From Sporolactobacillus sp. THM7-4 (GTDB lineage: Bacteria; Bacillota; Bacilli; Bacillales; Sporolactobacillaceae): 64,000 bases of DNA. A program made the position numbers and the translations under genes. The DNA lies in contig NZ_SEMD01000014.1 in NCBI RefSeq assembly GCF_004153165.1, positions 1-64,000 of the forward strand. The letters are read 5' to 3'. The notes below the pieces were generated by a model. It searched no databases and was not told where the DNA came from. It saw nothing but the letters and a program-made list of their open reading frames with translations. This document shows, piece after piece, positions 24,660-35,233 of this stretch (the stretch's first letter is position 1; each line of letters starts with the position of its first letter).

Positions 24660-26249
24660 ATGAAGCATCATTTGTTTGTTCCGGATTTCTTAAGACGAGC
24701 GGTGAAGTACTACCCTGACAAGACGGCAGTGGTGGACGGTCATGTTCGTCTGACCTATCGTGAGCTTGGAAAGCGAATCAATCAGTTGTCAAATATGCTG
24801 ATTGATCTCGGAATCAGGAAGGGAGATCGTGTCGCTTATCTTGCACCCAATACGTTACAAATGTTTGAGGGCATGTTCGGTGTTAACCAAATCGGCGCGG
24901 TAACTGTTCCACTGAATATCCGTCTGAATCCGGCAGACTACGTTTATATTATTAATCACAGTGGTGCAAGGGTGCTCATGGTCGATGCGGAACTGGTTCC
25001 CCTGATTCTGCCAATCAAAGAGAAACTGAAACAAGTTGATCATTTCATCGTTCTCCCGGCCCCCGGTCAGAAGGAATCAGAGGGTTGGATCAGCTATGAG
25101 CCGCTTCTTGCCCAATATTCATCCGGGACACCGGCTGCTATCGAAGTCGATGAGATGGATCTGGCCACTCTTTTGTACACGAGCGGAACCACCGGCCTTC
25201 CGAAAGGAGTGATGCATTCTCATCGAAGCCTTTATTTCAACGCTCTGAACGGGATCATCCATGTCCAGGCGTCTGAAAGGGATGTGCTGTTACACACCCT
25301 GCCATTGTTCCATGTAAATGGCTGGGGGACTCCATTTGCCTTGACAGCAGTCGGCGGGACACACATTATGCTTCGGAAAATCAATCCGTCACTGATATTT
25401 GATTTAATCGAACAGGAGAAAGTCAGTCTCGCCTGTATGGCACCAATTGTTGTCACGATGCTGCTGCTCGATCCAAAGGCGAAGACGGCCCGGATCGAAC
25501 ACCATCTCAGAGTTGTCGTTGCGGGAGCCGCGCCTCCGCCTGATTATGTTCAAAAGGTTGAGGAATTACTTCACTGGGAGTTTATTCAAGGATATGGAGC
25601 AACGGAAACAGCGCCTTTAGTGCTGATCACTCAGATCAAGTCTTACCAGGACCCGGACATTCAAAACCTGCGGCAGATCAAGACCAAAGCGGGAATGAGC
25701 ATGATGAATATGTGCATTCGGGTTGTAGATGAGGCAGGAAAAGATGTCAGACCGGACGGTAAACAGATCGGCGAGCTGATCGTCAGGGGCAACAACATAA
25801 TGGAAGGTTACTGGCGTCAGCCCGAGGAAACAAAGAAAGTTATAAAAAATGGCTGGTACTATACTGGCGACATGGCAACTATTGATGAGGAAGGATATGT
25901 GGATATTGTTGACCGGAAGAAAGACATTATCATCAGTGGCGGTGAAAATATCTCATCGATCGAAGTCGAGGGCGTGATCAGCAGTCATCCTTCTATCAGG
26001 GAAGCCGCAGTAATTGCCGTACCTCACGATAAATGGGGGGAAGTCCCTCATGCCATCTGTGTACTTAAAGACGGGAAAAAACTGACGGAAAATGAACTAT
26101 TGACTTTTTGCCGCAAGCACTTGCCTTCTTTTAAAACACCGAAATCGTGTTCCTTTGTTAAAACGCTGCCGAGAACCGGTTCCGGGAAAATCATGAAATT
26201 CGAATTACGTAAACCTTTCTGGTCAGGAAAAGAGAAAAAGGTCAATTAG
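24660..26249 (+). CDS. fadD: Long-chain fatty acid-CoA ligase, FadD-type (copy 1)
   Basis: A 529-residue ANL-superfamily enzyme. The A3 phosphate-binding motif LLYTSGTTGLPKG is near residue 172, GYGATET (A5) and GWYYTGD (A7) follow, then DRKKDIIISGGENIS (A8), and the adenylation lysine lies in GSGKIMK near the C-terminus. It activates fatty acids to acyl-CoA for beta-oxidation. GGAGGAG precedes the ATG. It is the first gene of a fadD-fadN-fadA-fadE unit. A close paralogue lies at 46206-47792. Acyl chain preference cannot be told from sequence. Confidence 0.93.
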   Translation: MKHHLFVPDFLRRAVKYYPDKTAVVDGHVRLTYRELGKRINQLSNMLIDLGIRKGDRVAYLAPNTLQMFEGMFGVNQIGAVTVPLNIRLNPADYVYIINHSGARVLMVDAELVPLILPIKEKLKQVDHFIVLPAPGQKESEGWISYEPLLAQYSSGTPAAIEVDEMDLATLLYTSGTTGLPKGVMHSHRSLYFNALNGIIHVQASERDVLLHTLPLFHVNGWGTPFALTAVGGTHIMLRKINPSLIFDLIEQEKVSLACMAPIVVTMLLLDPKAKTARIEHHLRVVVAGAAPPPDYVQKVEELLHWEFIQGYGATETAPLVLITQIKSYQDPDIQNLRQIKTKAGMSMMNMCIRVVDEAGKDVRPDGKQIGELIVRGNNIMEGYWRQPEETKKVIKNGWYYTGDMATIDEEGYVDIVDRKKDIIISGGENISSIEVEGVISSHPSIREAAVIAVPHDKWGEVPHAICVLKDGKKLTENELLTFCRKHLPSFKTPKSCSFVKTLPRTGSGKIMKFELRKPFWSGKEKKVN

Positions 26250-26330
26250 AATCCATTCAAACGGACAAAAATGAAAGCGTCCCTGAGAGGGGAAAAGCGA
26301 GAATAACCAAAAAAGACCGGAGGAATGTGA

Positions 26331-28751
26331 ATGAGTCGAACAATAAGAAAGGCTGCGGTGATCGGATCGGGAGTGATGGGGTCGAGGATCGCTGCACATC
26401 TGGCTAATGCAGGAATCACCTGCCAGCTGCTTGATGTTGTCCCCAAAAGTCTGACTCCTGAAGAAGAGGCCAGGGGCCTGACTTTGAAACATCCGGCAGT
26501 ACGTAATCGTCTGGCAGCCGCGGCTATCGACGGGCTGAAGAAAGCGAGTCCGGCCGCTTTGTACAGGAATCATTTTTCTGAGCGGATCACTCCGGGAAAT
26601 ATTGAGGATCATTTGAATCAATTAAAAGACGTTGACTGGATTATTGAGGCCGTTGTGGAAAATGTTGAAATAAAAAAAAGGATTCTCGCGTTGATTGAAA
26701 AAGTCATCCGTCCCGGGATCATTGTCAGCAGTAACACATCCGGAATTTCAATCAATGAGATGGTAAGGGAGCGGACGGATGAATTTAAACGGCACTTTCT
26801 GGGGACTCATTTCTTTAATCCACCGCGCTATTTAAAGTTGACGGAACTGATCCCAGGCGAAAAGACGGACCCGGAAATTATTCGCTTTATGTCACGCTTC
26901 ATGGAAAGGGTGTTGGGAAAAGGGGTCGTCATCGCAAAAGACACGCCCAATTTTATTGGCAATCGCATCGGAACATATGGATTGCTCGCCACATTGCAGG
27001 AGATGAGAGAAAAAGGATTTACCGTGGACGAGGTCGATGCGGTGACCGGTCCGCTGATGGGCCGTCCGAAGAGCGCAACGTTCCGTACTCTCGACGTAGT
27101 AGGTATCGATACTTTTATGTATGTCTCAAATAATGTATTGGATCATGTCTCCGATGAATCGGAAAAGTCTGTTTTTTCTGTTCCGGATTATATCAGGAAA
27201 ATGGTCTCAAAGAACTGGATCGGAGCAAAGAGCGGCCAGGGCTTCTATAAACGCGTGAAAACGGAAAAAGGTAAGGAGATTCTGGTCCTTGATCTGGACT
27301 CTATGGAATACAAACAGCGGAAGAAAATCAATTCACCATTTCTTGCAACAGTGGCAAAAGTCAGAGGGACAGCGGAAAAAATCAGGGTTCTGGTGAGCGG
27401 TGAAGATCGTTACTCGCTTCTCGCATGGAATGTGCTGAAAAAGGTGCTGCTATACTCAGCGGAGAAGTCAGGAGAAATCGCCGAATCCGTTGTGGAGATT
27501 GATCAGGCCATGAAATGGGGCTTCAACTGGGAGATGGGACCATTTGAAACATGGGACGCGATTGGCCTTGAATCATCGGTTTTGCGGATGGAAAAGGAAG
27601 GCCTGACAGTTCCGGTATGGGTGAAAGAATGGATCAGTGCAGGAAATCACTCTTTTTACAAAAGGGAAAAAGGTGCTGCTTATTATTGCTGGATACCGCC
27701 TGAAAAAAACAGCGAAGCGCAGTTCAAAGAACTCAAGCTCCGAAAGGAATCTGTCTCTCTCTTAACCTTGAAAGACGAAAATAAGACGATTCTTTCAAAC
27801 AGCGGTGCCAGTCTGATTGATCTTGGAGACGGCGTGGCCTGTCTCGAATTCCATAGTCCGAACAACGCAATCGACGACGATGTGATTGAGATGACAGAAA
27901 AAAGCATGGAAGAAGTCGGGCGTAACTTCAGAGGACTCGTCATCGCAAATGAAGGAAAGCATTTTTGTGTCGGAGCCAATATTCTGCAGCTGCTGGGTTA
28001 CGCGCAACAAAAAGACTGGTCTGCTATTGACCGGATGATTCAATCGTTTCAGAATACATTGCGCCGCCTGAAATACTTTGAAAAACCGGTAGTCGCCGCA
28101 CCACATCAAATGACGCTTGGCGGCGGGGTTGAAGTTTGTCTGGCCGCCGATCAGGTTATACCGGCGGCGGAAACCTATGCCGGACTTGTCGAAGTGGGAG
28201 TCGGGCTGATTCCTGCCGGCGGTGGATGCAAGGAAATGGCCGCCCGGGCAGCAGTCTGGGCTGAGAAATACCGGGGAGCTGATCTCCAGCCTGCAATAAA
28301 CAAAGCTTTTAAGACGATCGGCGGGGCGAAGGTGTCGGGCAGCGCATACGAAGCCAAAGATTTAGGACTGCTGAGAGATAAAGATCGTGTCGTTATCAAC
28401 AGAGATCACATTGTTTATGAAGCAAAGCGTACTGTTTTATATCTTGATGCGGCCGGATACACGCCGCCACGTGAAGAAAGAATCAAGGTCACAGGAGAAG
28501 ACGGGAAAGCGCTCCTTCTCATGGCCGTCTGGAACATGCGCCGAAGCGGTTATATCAGTGAATATGATCACTTTATTGCAGCAAAATTGGCGCATATTCT
28601 ATCGGGCGGAGATGTTCCGGCGAATTCATTAGTCACTGAGCAATATTTGCTTGATCTCGAAAGAGAAGCTTTTCTCAGTTTGTGCGGCGAAAAGAATACC
28701 CGGGATCGGATTCAGTACATGCTGAAAAAAGGGAAACCACTGCGCAATTAA
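26331..28751 (+). CDS. fadN: 3-hydroxyacyl-CoA dehydrogenase / enoyl-CoA hydratase fusion, FadN
   Basis: An 806-residue bifunctional protein in the order seen in Bacillus FadN (YusL): an N-terminal NAD-binding hydroxyacyl-CoA dehydrogenase with [12 protein letters not shown] and the catalytic-region GTHFFNPP, then a C-terminal crotonase domain (from about residue 495) with SPNNAIDDD, the oxyanion-hole CVGANI and [12 protein letters not shown]. The order is the reverse of E. coli FadB. It carries out the second and third steps of beta-oxidation. It follows fadD by 81 nt with GGAGGAATGTGA upstream and is followed by fadA. Confidence 0.93.
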   Translation: MSRTIRKAAVIGSGVMGSRIAAHLANAGITCQLLDVVPKSLTPEEEARGLTLKHPAVRNRLAAAAIDGLKKASPAALYRNHFSERITPGNIEDHLNQLKDVDWIIEAVVENVEIKKRILALIEKVIRPGIIVSSNTSGISINEMVRERTDEFKRHFLGTHFFNPPRYLKLTELIPGEKTDPEIIRFMSRFMERVLGKGVVIAKDTPNFIGNRIGTYGLLATLQEMREKGFTVDEVDAVTGPLMGRPKSATFRTLDVVGIDTFMYVSNNVLDHVSDESEKSVFSVPDYIRKMVSKNWIGAKSGQGFYKRVKTEKGKEILVLDLDSMEYKQRKKINSPFLATVAKVRGTAEKIRVLVSGEDRYSLLAWNVLKKVLLYSAEKSGEIAESVVEIDQAMKWGFNWEMGPFETWDAIGLESSVLRMEKEGLTVPVWVKEWISAGNHSFYKREKGAAYYCWIPPEKNSEAQFKELKLRKESVSLLTLKDENKTILSNSGASLIDLGDGVACLEFHSPNNAIDDDVIEMTEKSMEEVGRNFRGLVIANEGKHFCVGANILQLLGYAQQKDWSAIDRMIQSFQNTLRRLKYFEKPVVAAPHQMTLGGGVEVCLAADQVIPAAETYAGLVEVGVGLIPAGGGCKEMAARAAVWAEKYRGADLQPAINKAFKTIGGAKVSGSAYEAKDLGLLRDKDRVVINRDHIVYEAKRTVLYLDAAGYTPPREERIKVTGEDGKALLLMAVWNMRRSGYISEYDHFIAAKLAHILSGGDVPANSLVTEQYLLDLEREAFLSLCGEKNTRDRIQYMLKKGKPLRN

Positions 28752-28858
28752 CCAGCCGGCAGTCCGCCAATCCGGCGGATCTGTACCGGACCAGCCGCCG
28801 CGCGCGGCTTTCGTCAGTAATAGTTGACAAGAGCCAAATAAATGAGAGAGGTGAAAAA

Positions 28859-30043
28859 ATGAACGAAGCCGTTATTGTCTCGGCCGTCCGGACACCGGTT
28901 GGAAAGGCAAAAAAGGGGATCCTGGCCCAAACAAGGCCGGAAGATCTCGGGAAAGCAGTTCTGGAAGCCGTGATTCAGCGGGCGCCGGGCCTGGAAAAAC
29001 AGGATGTAGAGGATGTCATCTTAGGCTGTGCTATGCCTGAGGGGCCCCAGGGAATGAATCTTGCCCGAATCATTTCACTCTATTCCGGTTACCCGGAAAC
29101 GGTACCAGCGCTGACCATCAACCGTTTTTGTTCCTCCGGGCTGCAGGCGATCGCATTTGCTGCCGAACGGATCATGCTGGGTTACTCGGAGGTGATTGTC
29201 GCCGGAGGCGTGGAAAGCATGAGTCATGTTCCTATGACCGGGTTTAAACCATCACCCCATCTGAAGATTGTCGAAGAGATGCCGGAAGTATACATCAGTA
29301 TGGGCCACACGGCGGAAAACGTAGCTGAACGGTTTGGTATCAGCCGCGAGGACCAGGACCGGTTTGCTTTTTCGAGTCATCGGAAAGCGGCAGCTGCGAT
29401 CATGGAAGGGAAATTCAAGGAAGAGATCGTTCGGTTTCAGACCATCCTCAAGGGAGTCGGTGATAATGGGGAACCCTGGAAAAGGGAAATCACCTTTGAT
29501 ACAGATGAAGGAGTCCGCCCCGATACATCGATGGAAAAACTGGCAAAACTTCGTCCCGCTTTTTCAACGACAGGCTCAGTTACAGCCGGGAACTCTTCGC
29601 AGATGAGTGACGGCGCCGCCGCGGTTGTCGTGATGAGCAGGCAAAAAGCTGAGGCACTCGGGTTAAAGCCTCTTGCTACCTTTCGATCGTTTGCTGTCGC
29701 GGGTGTAGATCCGGAGATCATGGGTGTCGGCCCGATCGCAGCGATACCGAAGGCGCTGAAAATCGCCGGTCTGAACCTGCGTGACATCAACCTTTTCGAA
29801 ATCAATGAGGCTTTCGCGTCTCAGTGCCTGCAGGTAATCCGCGAGCTGAAGATTGATGAACAGAAAGTGAATGTCAATGGCGGCGCAATTGCTCTCGGTC
29901 ATCCGCTCGGGTGTACGGGTACCAGGCTGACAACAAGCTTGATCTATGAACTGCGCCGCCGCGGAGGAGGATGTGGTGTGGTCTCGATGTGTATCGGCGG
30001 CGGAATGGGTGCGGCAGGAGTGTTTGAGGTGCATGCACCTTAA
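28859..30043 (+). CDS. fadA: Acetyl-CoA C-acyltransferase (3-ketoacyl-CoA thiolase), FadA
   Basis: A 394-residue thiolase with the acylated Cys in [10 protein letters not shown], the His of [17 protein letters not shown] and the second Cys in [10 protein letters not shown]. It cleaves 3-ketoacyl-CoA to acetyl-CoA and a shortened acyl-CoA. The start at 28859 has GAGAGGTGAAAAA upstream; the open frame extends to 28682 but overlaps fadN. Its place between fadN and fadE matches the B. subtilis fadNAE operon. Confidence 0.94.
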   Translation: MNEAVIVSAVRTPVGKAKKGILAQTRPEDLGKAVLEAVIQRAPGLEKQDVEDVILGCAMPEGPQGMNLARIISLYSGYPETVPALTINRFCSSGLQAIAFAAERIMLGYSEVIVAGGVESMSHVPMTGFKPSPHLKIVEEMPEVYISMGHTAENVAERFGISREDQDRFAFSSHRKAAAAIMEGKFKEEIVRFQTILKGVGDNGEPWKREITFDTDEGVRPDTSMEKLAKLRPAFSTTGSVTAGNSSQMSDGAAAVVVMSRQKAEALGLKPLATFRSFAVAGVDPEIMGVGPIAAIPKALKIAGLNLRDINLFEINEAFASQCLQVIRELKIDEQKVNVNGGAIALGHPLGCTGTRLTTSLIYELRRRGGGCGVVSMCIGGGMGAAGVFEVHAP

Positions 30044-30105
30044 TATCCGGAGTTTCTTTTTTAGATATATTTGTTCAAGTATACATTTGGGGGGGATAAT
30101 AAAAG

Positions 30106-31884
30106 ATGGTCTCGAAAAGCGAAGGAAAAGGCGTCCGTTTTATAATGGAAGATACAGAGATTGACAGGATACTGACTCCGGAAGATTTGTCTGAAGAACA
30201 TTTGATGATCGCGGAGACTACAAAGAGCTTTGTTCAGAAAGAAGTCGTTCCGGTCGAAGAGCAAATCGAGGGCCTCGATTATGTTCTAACCGTTAATCTG
30301 CTTCGAAAAGCCGGAGCACTTGGCCTGCTTGGTGCAGATGTACCGGAGGCATTTGGCGGTCTTGGCCTTGATAAGGTGAGTTCCACTTTGATCACGGAAT
30401 CGCTTGCCAGGGGATCTTCTTTTGCATTATCCGCTTCTGCACACTCCGGGATCGGGACCCTTCCGCTTGTTTTTTTCGGCAATAAGCAGCAGAAAGAAAA
30501 GTATCTCCCAGGTCTTGCAGATGGCACAAAAATTGCGGCTTACTGCCTGACGGAGCCGTCATCCGGATCCGATGCGCTCAGTGCGAAAACAACAGCAAAG
30601 CTGTCTGAAGACAAAAAATATTATGTTCTGAACGGGCAGAAACAATTTATCACGAATGCAGGATTCGCCGATTTATTTACTGTTTATGCCAAAATTGACG
30701 GAAAAGATTTTTCCGCATTTCTCGTCGAACGGACAATGGACGGTGTCAGTCTGGGACCGGAAGAAAAGAAAATGGGAATTAAAGGATCTTCAACACGGCC
30801 ACTGATTTTGGAGGATGTAAAGGTTCCTGTCGAAAATCTTCTCGGTGAGGCAGGCAAAGGGCATGTGATCGCCTTCAATATCTTAAACATCGGCCGCTTC
30901 AAACTTGCCGCCGGAGCACTCGGGACCGCGAAAGAAGTGATCAGGCTTTCTACGAAATATGCCAATGAAAGAAAGCAGTTCAATCTGCCGATTTCTTCGT
31001 TCCCACTGATTCTTCAGAAGCTGGCCGACATGAACACGCGTTCCTACGTTCTGGAAAGCATGGTTTATCGCACGTCGGGGCTGATTGACGATTCATTGAA
31101 GAATCTTGACTATAACAGCCCGGATGCAGGATGGATTTCGGCAAAAGGAATGGCCGAGTATGCGATTGAGTGCTCCATTAATAAAGTATTCGGTTCAGAG
31201 ACCCTGGATTTTGTAGCTGACGAAGGGGTGCAGATCCATGGCGGGTATGGGTATACAAAGGAATACCCGATTGAACGCATTTACCGTGATTCAAGAATCA
31301 ACCGTATCTTCGAAGGGACAAACGAGATTAACCGTCTGGTGATCATCAGTGCACTGATGAAGAAAGCAGAAAGAGGAGATCTGCCCTTACTGAGAAAACT
31401 GGGCGACCTGGAACCCGAAATTTATGATCTGCTTCAGAAGAGAAAGAAAGACAGCACTTCAGCAGCTGAAGCTTACCTGGTATCTGCAGCGAAAAAGATC
31501 GTGTTATTCGTTCTCGGGCTGTCAATCAGAAAATATGATCGGCAATTGGAGCAGGAACAGCTGGTGCTGAGCCATCTCAGCGATATGATTATCCAGATTT
31601 ATGCGATGGAAAGCGTGTATCTTCGTTCAATAAAACGGTATAAAAAGCTGGGTGAGGGAAAGGCAAAAAACGGACTTGACATGATGAAACTTTATGTTCA
31701 CGAAGGGTTCGATAAAATCGAGTCCCTCGCTAAAGCGGCGCTGGCTCATATCGAAGCGGGCGACTCACTGCTTCAGCGGCTTGCTGTTTTGGATAAATTG
31801 GCCCGTAAAGTACCGGTCGATTCTATAAAACTGAAAACAAGTATCGGAGCACGAGTTGCCGCAGAAGAGGACTATCTCGTTTAA
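30106..31884 (+). CDS. fadE: Acyl-CoA dehydrogenase, FadE (copy 1)
   Basis: A 592-residue flavoprotein of the long YusJ/FadE type. The ACAD core has AAYCLTEPSSGSDA near residue 144, ITNAGFADLFTVYAKI, the DEGVQIHGGYGYTKEYPIERIYRDSRI signature with the EGTNEINR FAD-binding segment, then a C-terminal extension of about 180 helical residues typical of this subfamily. It performs the first, FAD-dependent step of beta-oxidation and passes electrons to EtfAB. It ends the first fad operon and is followed by a terminator. A paralogue is at 51952-53724. Confidence 0.93.
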   Translation: MVSKSEGKGVRFIMEDTEIDRILTPEDLSEEHLMIAETTKSFVQKEVVPVEEQIEGLDYVLTVNLLRKAGALGLLGADVPEAFGGLGLDKVSSTLITESLARGSSFALSASAHSGIGTLPLVFFGNKQQKEKYLPGLADGTKIAAYCLTEPSSGSDALSAKTTAKLSEDKKYYVLNGQKQFITNAGFADLFTVYAKIDGKDFSAFLVERTMDGVSLGPEEKKMGIKGSSTRPLILEDVKVPVENLLGEAGKGHVIAFNILNIGRFKLAAGALGTAKEVIRLSTKYANERKQFNLPISSFPLILQKLADMNTRSYVLESMVYRTSGLIDDSLKNLDYNSPDAGWISAKGMAEYAIECSINKVFGSETLDFVADEGVQIHGGYGYTKEYPIERIYRDSRINRIFEGTNEINRLVIISALMKKAERGDLPLLRKLGDLEPEIYDLLQKRKKDSTSAAEAYLVSAAKKIVLFVLGLSIRKYDRQLEQEQLVLSHLSDMIIQIYAMESVYLRSIKRYKKLGEGKAKNGLDMMKLYVHEGFDKIESLAKAALAHIEAGDSLLQRLAVLDKLARKVPVDSIKLKTSIGARVAAEEDYLV

Positions 31885-31931
31885 GTCCGTAATAAAACCC
31901 GCAGGCAGGGTGAAAAGGAGAGAAAGAATCA

Positions 31932-31960
31932 CAAAAAGGGGCTGAATGGCCCCTTTTTAA
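31932..31960 (+). terminator. Intrinsic terminator of the fadD-N-A-E operon
   Basis: AAAAAGGGGC and GCCCCTTTTT form a compact hairpin with a T-run 50 nt after the fadE stop. Confidence 0.9.
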
Positions 31961-32096
31961 TTTAAACTGAATTAAGAAGATTAAGGTAAATGTTCGTTTC
32001 TTTTCTTTTGACTTTTGGCCGATCAGGAGGACCCAACTGCCGGACGAACCATTTTGTAAAAATTGCCCGCATAAAGCGGGCAGCAGACAGGGTCTA

Positions 32097-32462
32097 TTAA
32101 ATCCAGAAAAACGGAAACAGGAAGGGTGTAAAAAAAGGAAAACCGAAAAAGGGAAACGGGAAACGGTAGGGAGCAAAGCGGAAGTAGCCGGGAAAACGAC
32201 CGAAAAACTGTCTGCTGTCGTCTTCTCTCATCTTTTCATCTTTTTCTACAACCAGCATCGTAACAGCCTCGTCATCAACACTAAGAATAATGCCTTCAAT
32301 AATTCTTCCATCTTTCAAGTGACCCATAACATAATAGTTAATGTGTTTTTTACATAAATCCTTAATATACTTGTGATCATGGTAGTGGCCTGGATTTTCC
32401 ATCATTGGGTAATCAGGCATATTTCGATTTTCATTAAACGGGTCAGTTTCTTGATTCATCAT
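32097..32462 (-). CDS. Small protein with LSm-like region and aromatic/proline-rich tail
   Basis: About 121 residues from ATG 32462, which has AAAGGAGA about 8 nt upstream (a longer frame to 32618 lacks support). The middle reads INYYVMGHLKDGRIIEGIILSVDD, like the short beta-sheet domain of LSm-type proteins found in several uncharacterised Bacillus proteins. The tail (about residues 85-121) is made of Phe, Pro, Gly and Arg in a PFFGFPFF pattern. Proteins of this build are common in spore formers and some are spore or coat associated, but I cannot assign a function. It is divergent from mntP. Confidence 0.65.
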   Translation of the reverse strand: MMNQETDPFNENRNMPDYPMMENPGHYHDHKYIKDLCKKHINYYVMGHLKDGRIIEGIILSVDDEAVTMLVVEKDEKMREDDSRQFFGRFPGYFRFAPYRFPFPFFGFPFFTPFLFPFFWI

Positions 32463-32696
32463 GTTTACATCTCTCCTTTGCAAAAACAGGGTATTCACCC
32501 ATTGAGAAATGTGTGCCTGTGAACTTGATAGAAAGGCATTCAGTTGATTGGCGTTCGTTCTGACCAGCTGCCCCGTTTCGTTAATTGGGCAAGCCCGTTT
32601 TTTAGGGGGAAGATTCACCGAAGATGCCGCATATGTTAGTTAAGTAACCCAGGTCTACCAGTCTAAAGGACAAACACAAGCCGGAGGGCAGACAAA

Positions 32697-33269
32697 ATGT
32701 TTGCAGAACAGGTGATCTATCAATATTTTCTGCTGATCATAATGGTGTTGGCACTTAGCCTGGATTCCTTTTCGATCAGTATGGCGATTGGTATGTCAAA
32801 ACCAACTTATAAGCAAATCATGAAAATCGGACTGGTTATCGGCCTGTTCCATACGATCATGCCTTTACTCGGAATGATTATCGGGGGATTTCTGTCTGAG
32901 CACTTCAGGAGTATAGCCGCTCTTTCCGGAGGTGTTCTTCTGATTCTTATGGGCCTGCAGATGATTATTGATTTTTACAAAAAAAGAAATGAACGATTCA
33001 TAACAATAAAGCCCACGGGTGCAGGTCTGCTGTTTTTAGCCTTCAGCCTCAGTCTCGACAGTTTTTCGGTTGGCCTCGGTCTCGGGGTTTACAAAGCAAA
33101 TATTGCGGCCACCATCGCGATTTTTGGAGTCGTCAATATGATTTTGCCCTGGTCAGGTCTTTTGCTGGGGAAAAGAATACATAAATTTTTTGGCTTATAC
33201 GGAGAATTGATCGGAGGATTGATTCTTTTAATCATTGGCCTGCAGATGCTTCTTCATCTTCCCGTTTAA
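32697..33269 (+). CDS. mntP: MntP-type manganese efflux pump
   Basis: A 190-residue membrane protein with six hydrophobic segments arranged as two repeats, each beginning with an Asp-containing motif: LALSLDSFSISMAIGM near residue 18 and AFSLSLDSFSVGLGLG near 114. This duplicated ALSxDSF pattern is the MntP/DUF204 signature. It would export Mn2+ across the cytoplasmic membrane. GGAGGG lies upstream of the ATG. I looked for a yybP-ykoY manganese riboswitch in the 230 nt upstream and did not see one. Confidence 0.9.
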   Translation: MFAEQVIYQYFLLIIMVLALSLDSFSISMAIGMSKPTYKQIMKIGLVIGLFHTIMPLLGMIIGGFLSEHFRSIAALSGGVLLILMGLQMIIDFYKKRNERFITIKPTGAGLLFLAFSLSLDSFSVGLGLGVYKANIAATIAIFGVVNMILPWSGLLLGKRIHKFFGLYGELIGGLILLIIGLQMLLHLPV

Positions 33270-33518
33270 AGCCTGGAACACTTTTTCTCATTCTGCAAAA
33301 TACCGGTGTTTCGTGCTGCTCCTCTGATCGTTATGACTTTAGTCAGCTTAAGTGGACGTGGTCGGATCTGATCTTCCTTTTCGAATGATTTTATACCAGA
33401 AAACACCTGAATATATATTGACCTCCCATGAATTAGATTTTTTTCATTAAAATGACTCAAAATAAGAATGGACAGGTTCACCAGTAGGACGACAGTAAAC
33501 GGATACGGGGGTATTGGT

Positions 33519-35096
33519 TTGGAAAAGCGGGCTCATGTAAATTATTTACATAAATGGCAGACTTATTTAATGATCATGATCGGTGTATTGTTAATTATCG
33601 GATTCATCCTGTTTCAAAAAGAGATAACTCGAAAAAAACCTGTGGTTATTCAGAAGCCGACCTATCGAGCAGTCTATCATTTCACTGTTCCCGATAAATG
33701 GAAAAACGATCCCCAGAAGCCAATATATTTTAATGGGCGATATCATTACTATTATCTATACAATCGTGATTACCCGAATGGAAGCGGCACGGAGTGGAGA
33801 CAGGTGACGTCTGAGGATTTAGTGAGCTGGAAAGACGAAGGAGTAGCCATTCCTAAATTTACCAACAAGAATGGTGATATATGGTCAGGATCAGTTGTTA
33901 TCGATGAAAAGAACACGGCGGGCTTTGGAAAGAACGCTCTGATCGCGGTCGTGACTCAGCAGGCGGCTGAAAAAGGCATGCAGGAACAATATCTTTGGTA
34001 CAGCACGGACAAAGGAAGAACGTTTAAATCGTACAGCAACCGTCCTGTTTTACCAAACCCGGGTTCAAAAGACTTTAGAGATCCTAAAGTTATCTGGGAT
34101 TCTCATGCCAGTAAATGGGTGATGCTCCTCGCGGAGGGGACGAGGATTGGGTTTTATGAGTCCTTTAATTTAAAGGACTGGCACGATACAGGCGGTTTCT
34201 TTACCCAAAATATTGGAATTGTCGAATGTCCGGACCTTTATCGGATGCGGGCGAATGATGGGACATTTAAGTGGATTCTGGGTGCCAGTGCGAACGGCAA
34301 ATCTGCCGGTAAACCGAATACTTATGCCTACTGGACAGGCAATTATGATGGAAAAGCATTTGTTCCCGATCAGACTGAACCGCAATGGCTGGATTATGGA
34401 TTTGACTGGTACGCGGGTGTAACGTTTGAAGATGGAAGAAGCAGCGATAAATTCAGTAAACGCTATGCATTTGCCTGGATGAACAATTGGGATTATCCGA
34501 ATCAAACGCCGACTTTAAAAGAAGGGTACAATGGAATGGATTCTGTCGTCCGTCAGATCACTTTGAAAAAACAGACGGATCAGACGTTCAGTTTGATCTC
34601 GAAGCCCATTAAAGCGTTAAATAAATGGACAACGCCGGCTGCGCATTTCAAAAGAATCAAGGTAACAGGATCCAGACCACTGAACATTAAAGACGACGCC
34701 TGTCAGCTGGACACCGATATAAAGTGGTCGGACGTAAAAAACGTTGGTTTGAGACTTCGGGAATCATCAGACAAAACACGCCACATCGATGCCGGAATTA
34801 ATGTTGAGGGTCGCTATTCATATGTCAACAGGGGATTTACGGGGCAGCCTGATCCGGGTAAAAGGTATATTGAAAGCAGAGCCCCGTTCAATCCGCTTAA
34901 TAAAAAGGTTCATCTGAAAATCCTGGTTGATAAAACCAGCATTGAAATGTTTGTCGATGATGGACGGATTGTCTACTCAAGTGAAGTCTTTCCACATTTA
35001 AATGATCAAGGCATCTCGCTTTTTTCAGAAGGCGGAACATCTATTTTTGAAAATGTTGTGATTAAACACTTTCGCCCGATTCATCGGGACTCATGA
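33519..35096 (+). CDS. levB: Levanbiose-producing levanase, LevB-like (GH32)
   Basis: About 525 residues with an N-terminal membrane anchor (TYLMIMIGVLLIIGFILF) followed by a GH32 five-bladed propeller. Catalytic residues are the nucleophile Asp64 in WKNDPQ, Asp188 in FRDP and the acid/base Glu236 in ECPD; a C-terminal beta-sandwich follows. The sequence closely tracks B. subtilis LevB (YveB), an endolevanase releasing levanbiose. I chose TTG 33519 because GGGGG lies 8 nt upstream and the length then fits LevB; an ATG at 33468 has no ribosome binding site. In B. subtilis levB follows sacB, but no levansucrase is here. Confidence 0.92.
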   Translation: MEKRAHVNYLHKWQTYLMIMIGVLLIIGFILFQKEITRKKPVVIQKPTYRAVYHFTVPDKWKNDPQKPIYFNGRYHYYYLYNRDYPNGSGTEWRQVTSEDLVSWKDEGVAIPKFTNKNGDIWSGSVVIDEKNTAGFGKNALIAVVTQQAAEKGMQEQYLWYSTDKGRTFKSYSNRPVLPNPGSKDFRDPKVIWDSHASKWVMLLAEGTRIGFYESFNLKDWHDTGGFFTQNIGIVECPDLYRMRANDGTFKWILGASANGKSAGKPNTYAYWTGNYDGKAFVPDQTEPQWLDYGFDWYAGVTFEDGRSSDKFSKRYAFAWMNNWDYPNQTPTLKEGYNGMDSVVRQITLKKQTDQTFSLISKPIKALNKWTTPAAHFKRIKVTGSRPLNIKDDACQLDTDIKWSDVKNVGLRLRESSDKTRHIDAGINVEGRYSYVNRGFTGQPDPGKRYIESRAPFNPLNKKVHLKILVDKTSIEMFVDDGRIVYSSEVFPHLNDQGISLFSEGGTSIFENVVIKHFRPIHRDS

Positions 35097-35233
35097 ACCT
35101 ATATTAAAGCTCAATGTTTTTTCCTGAACGCAAAAACTTGTTATCAAATTAACGATTCACTCATATATATTTAAGTGCCGGGCAGTCCGTACGGAATGTT
35201 CGATTAATGACTGGTGATAGCGAGGGATGATCC

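Noticed and set aside
32470-32696. yybP-ykoY manganese riboswitch before mntP
   Set aside because: The conserved loops were not seen in the upstream 230 nt.
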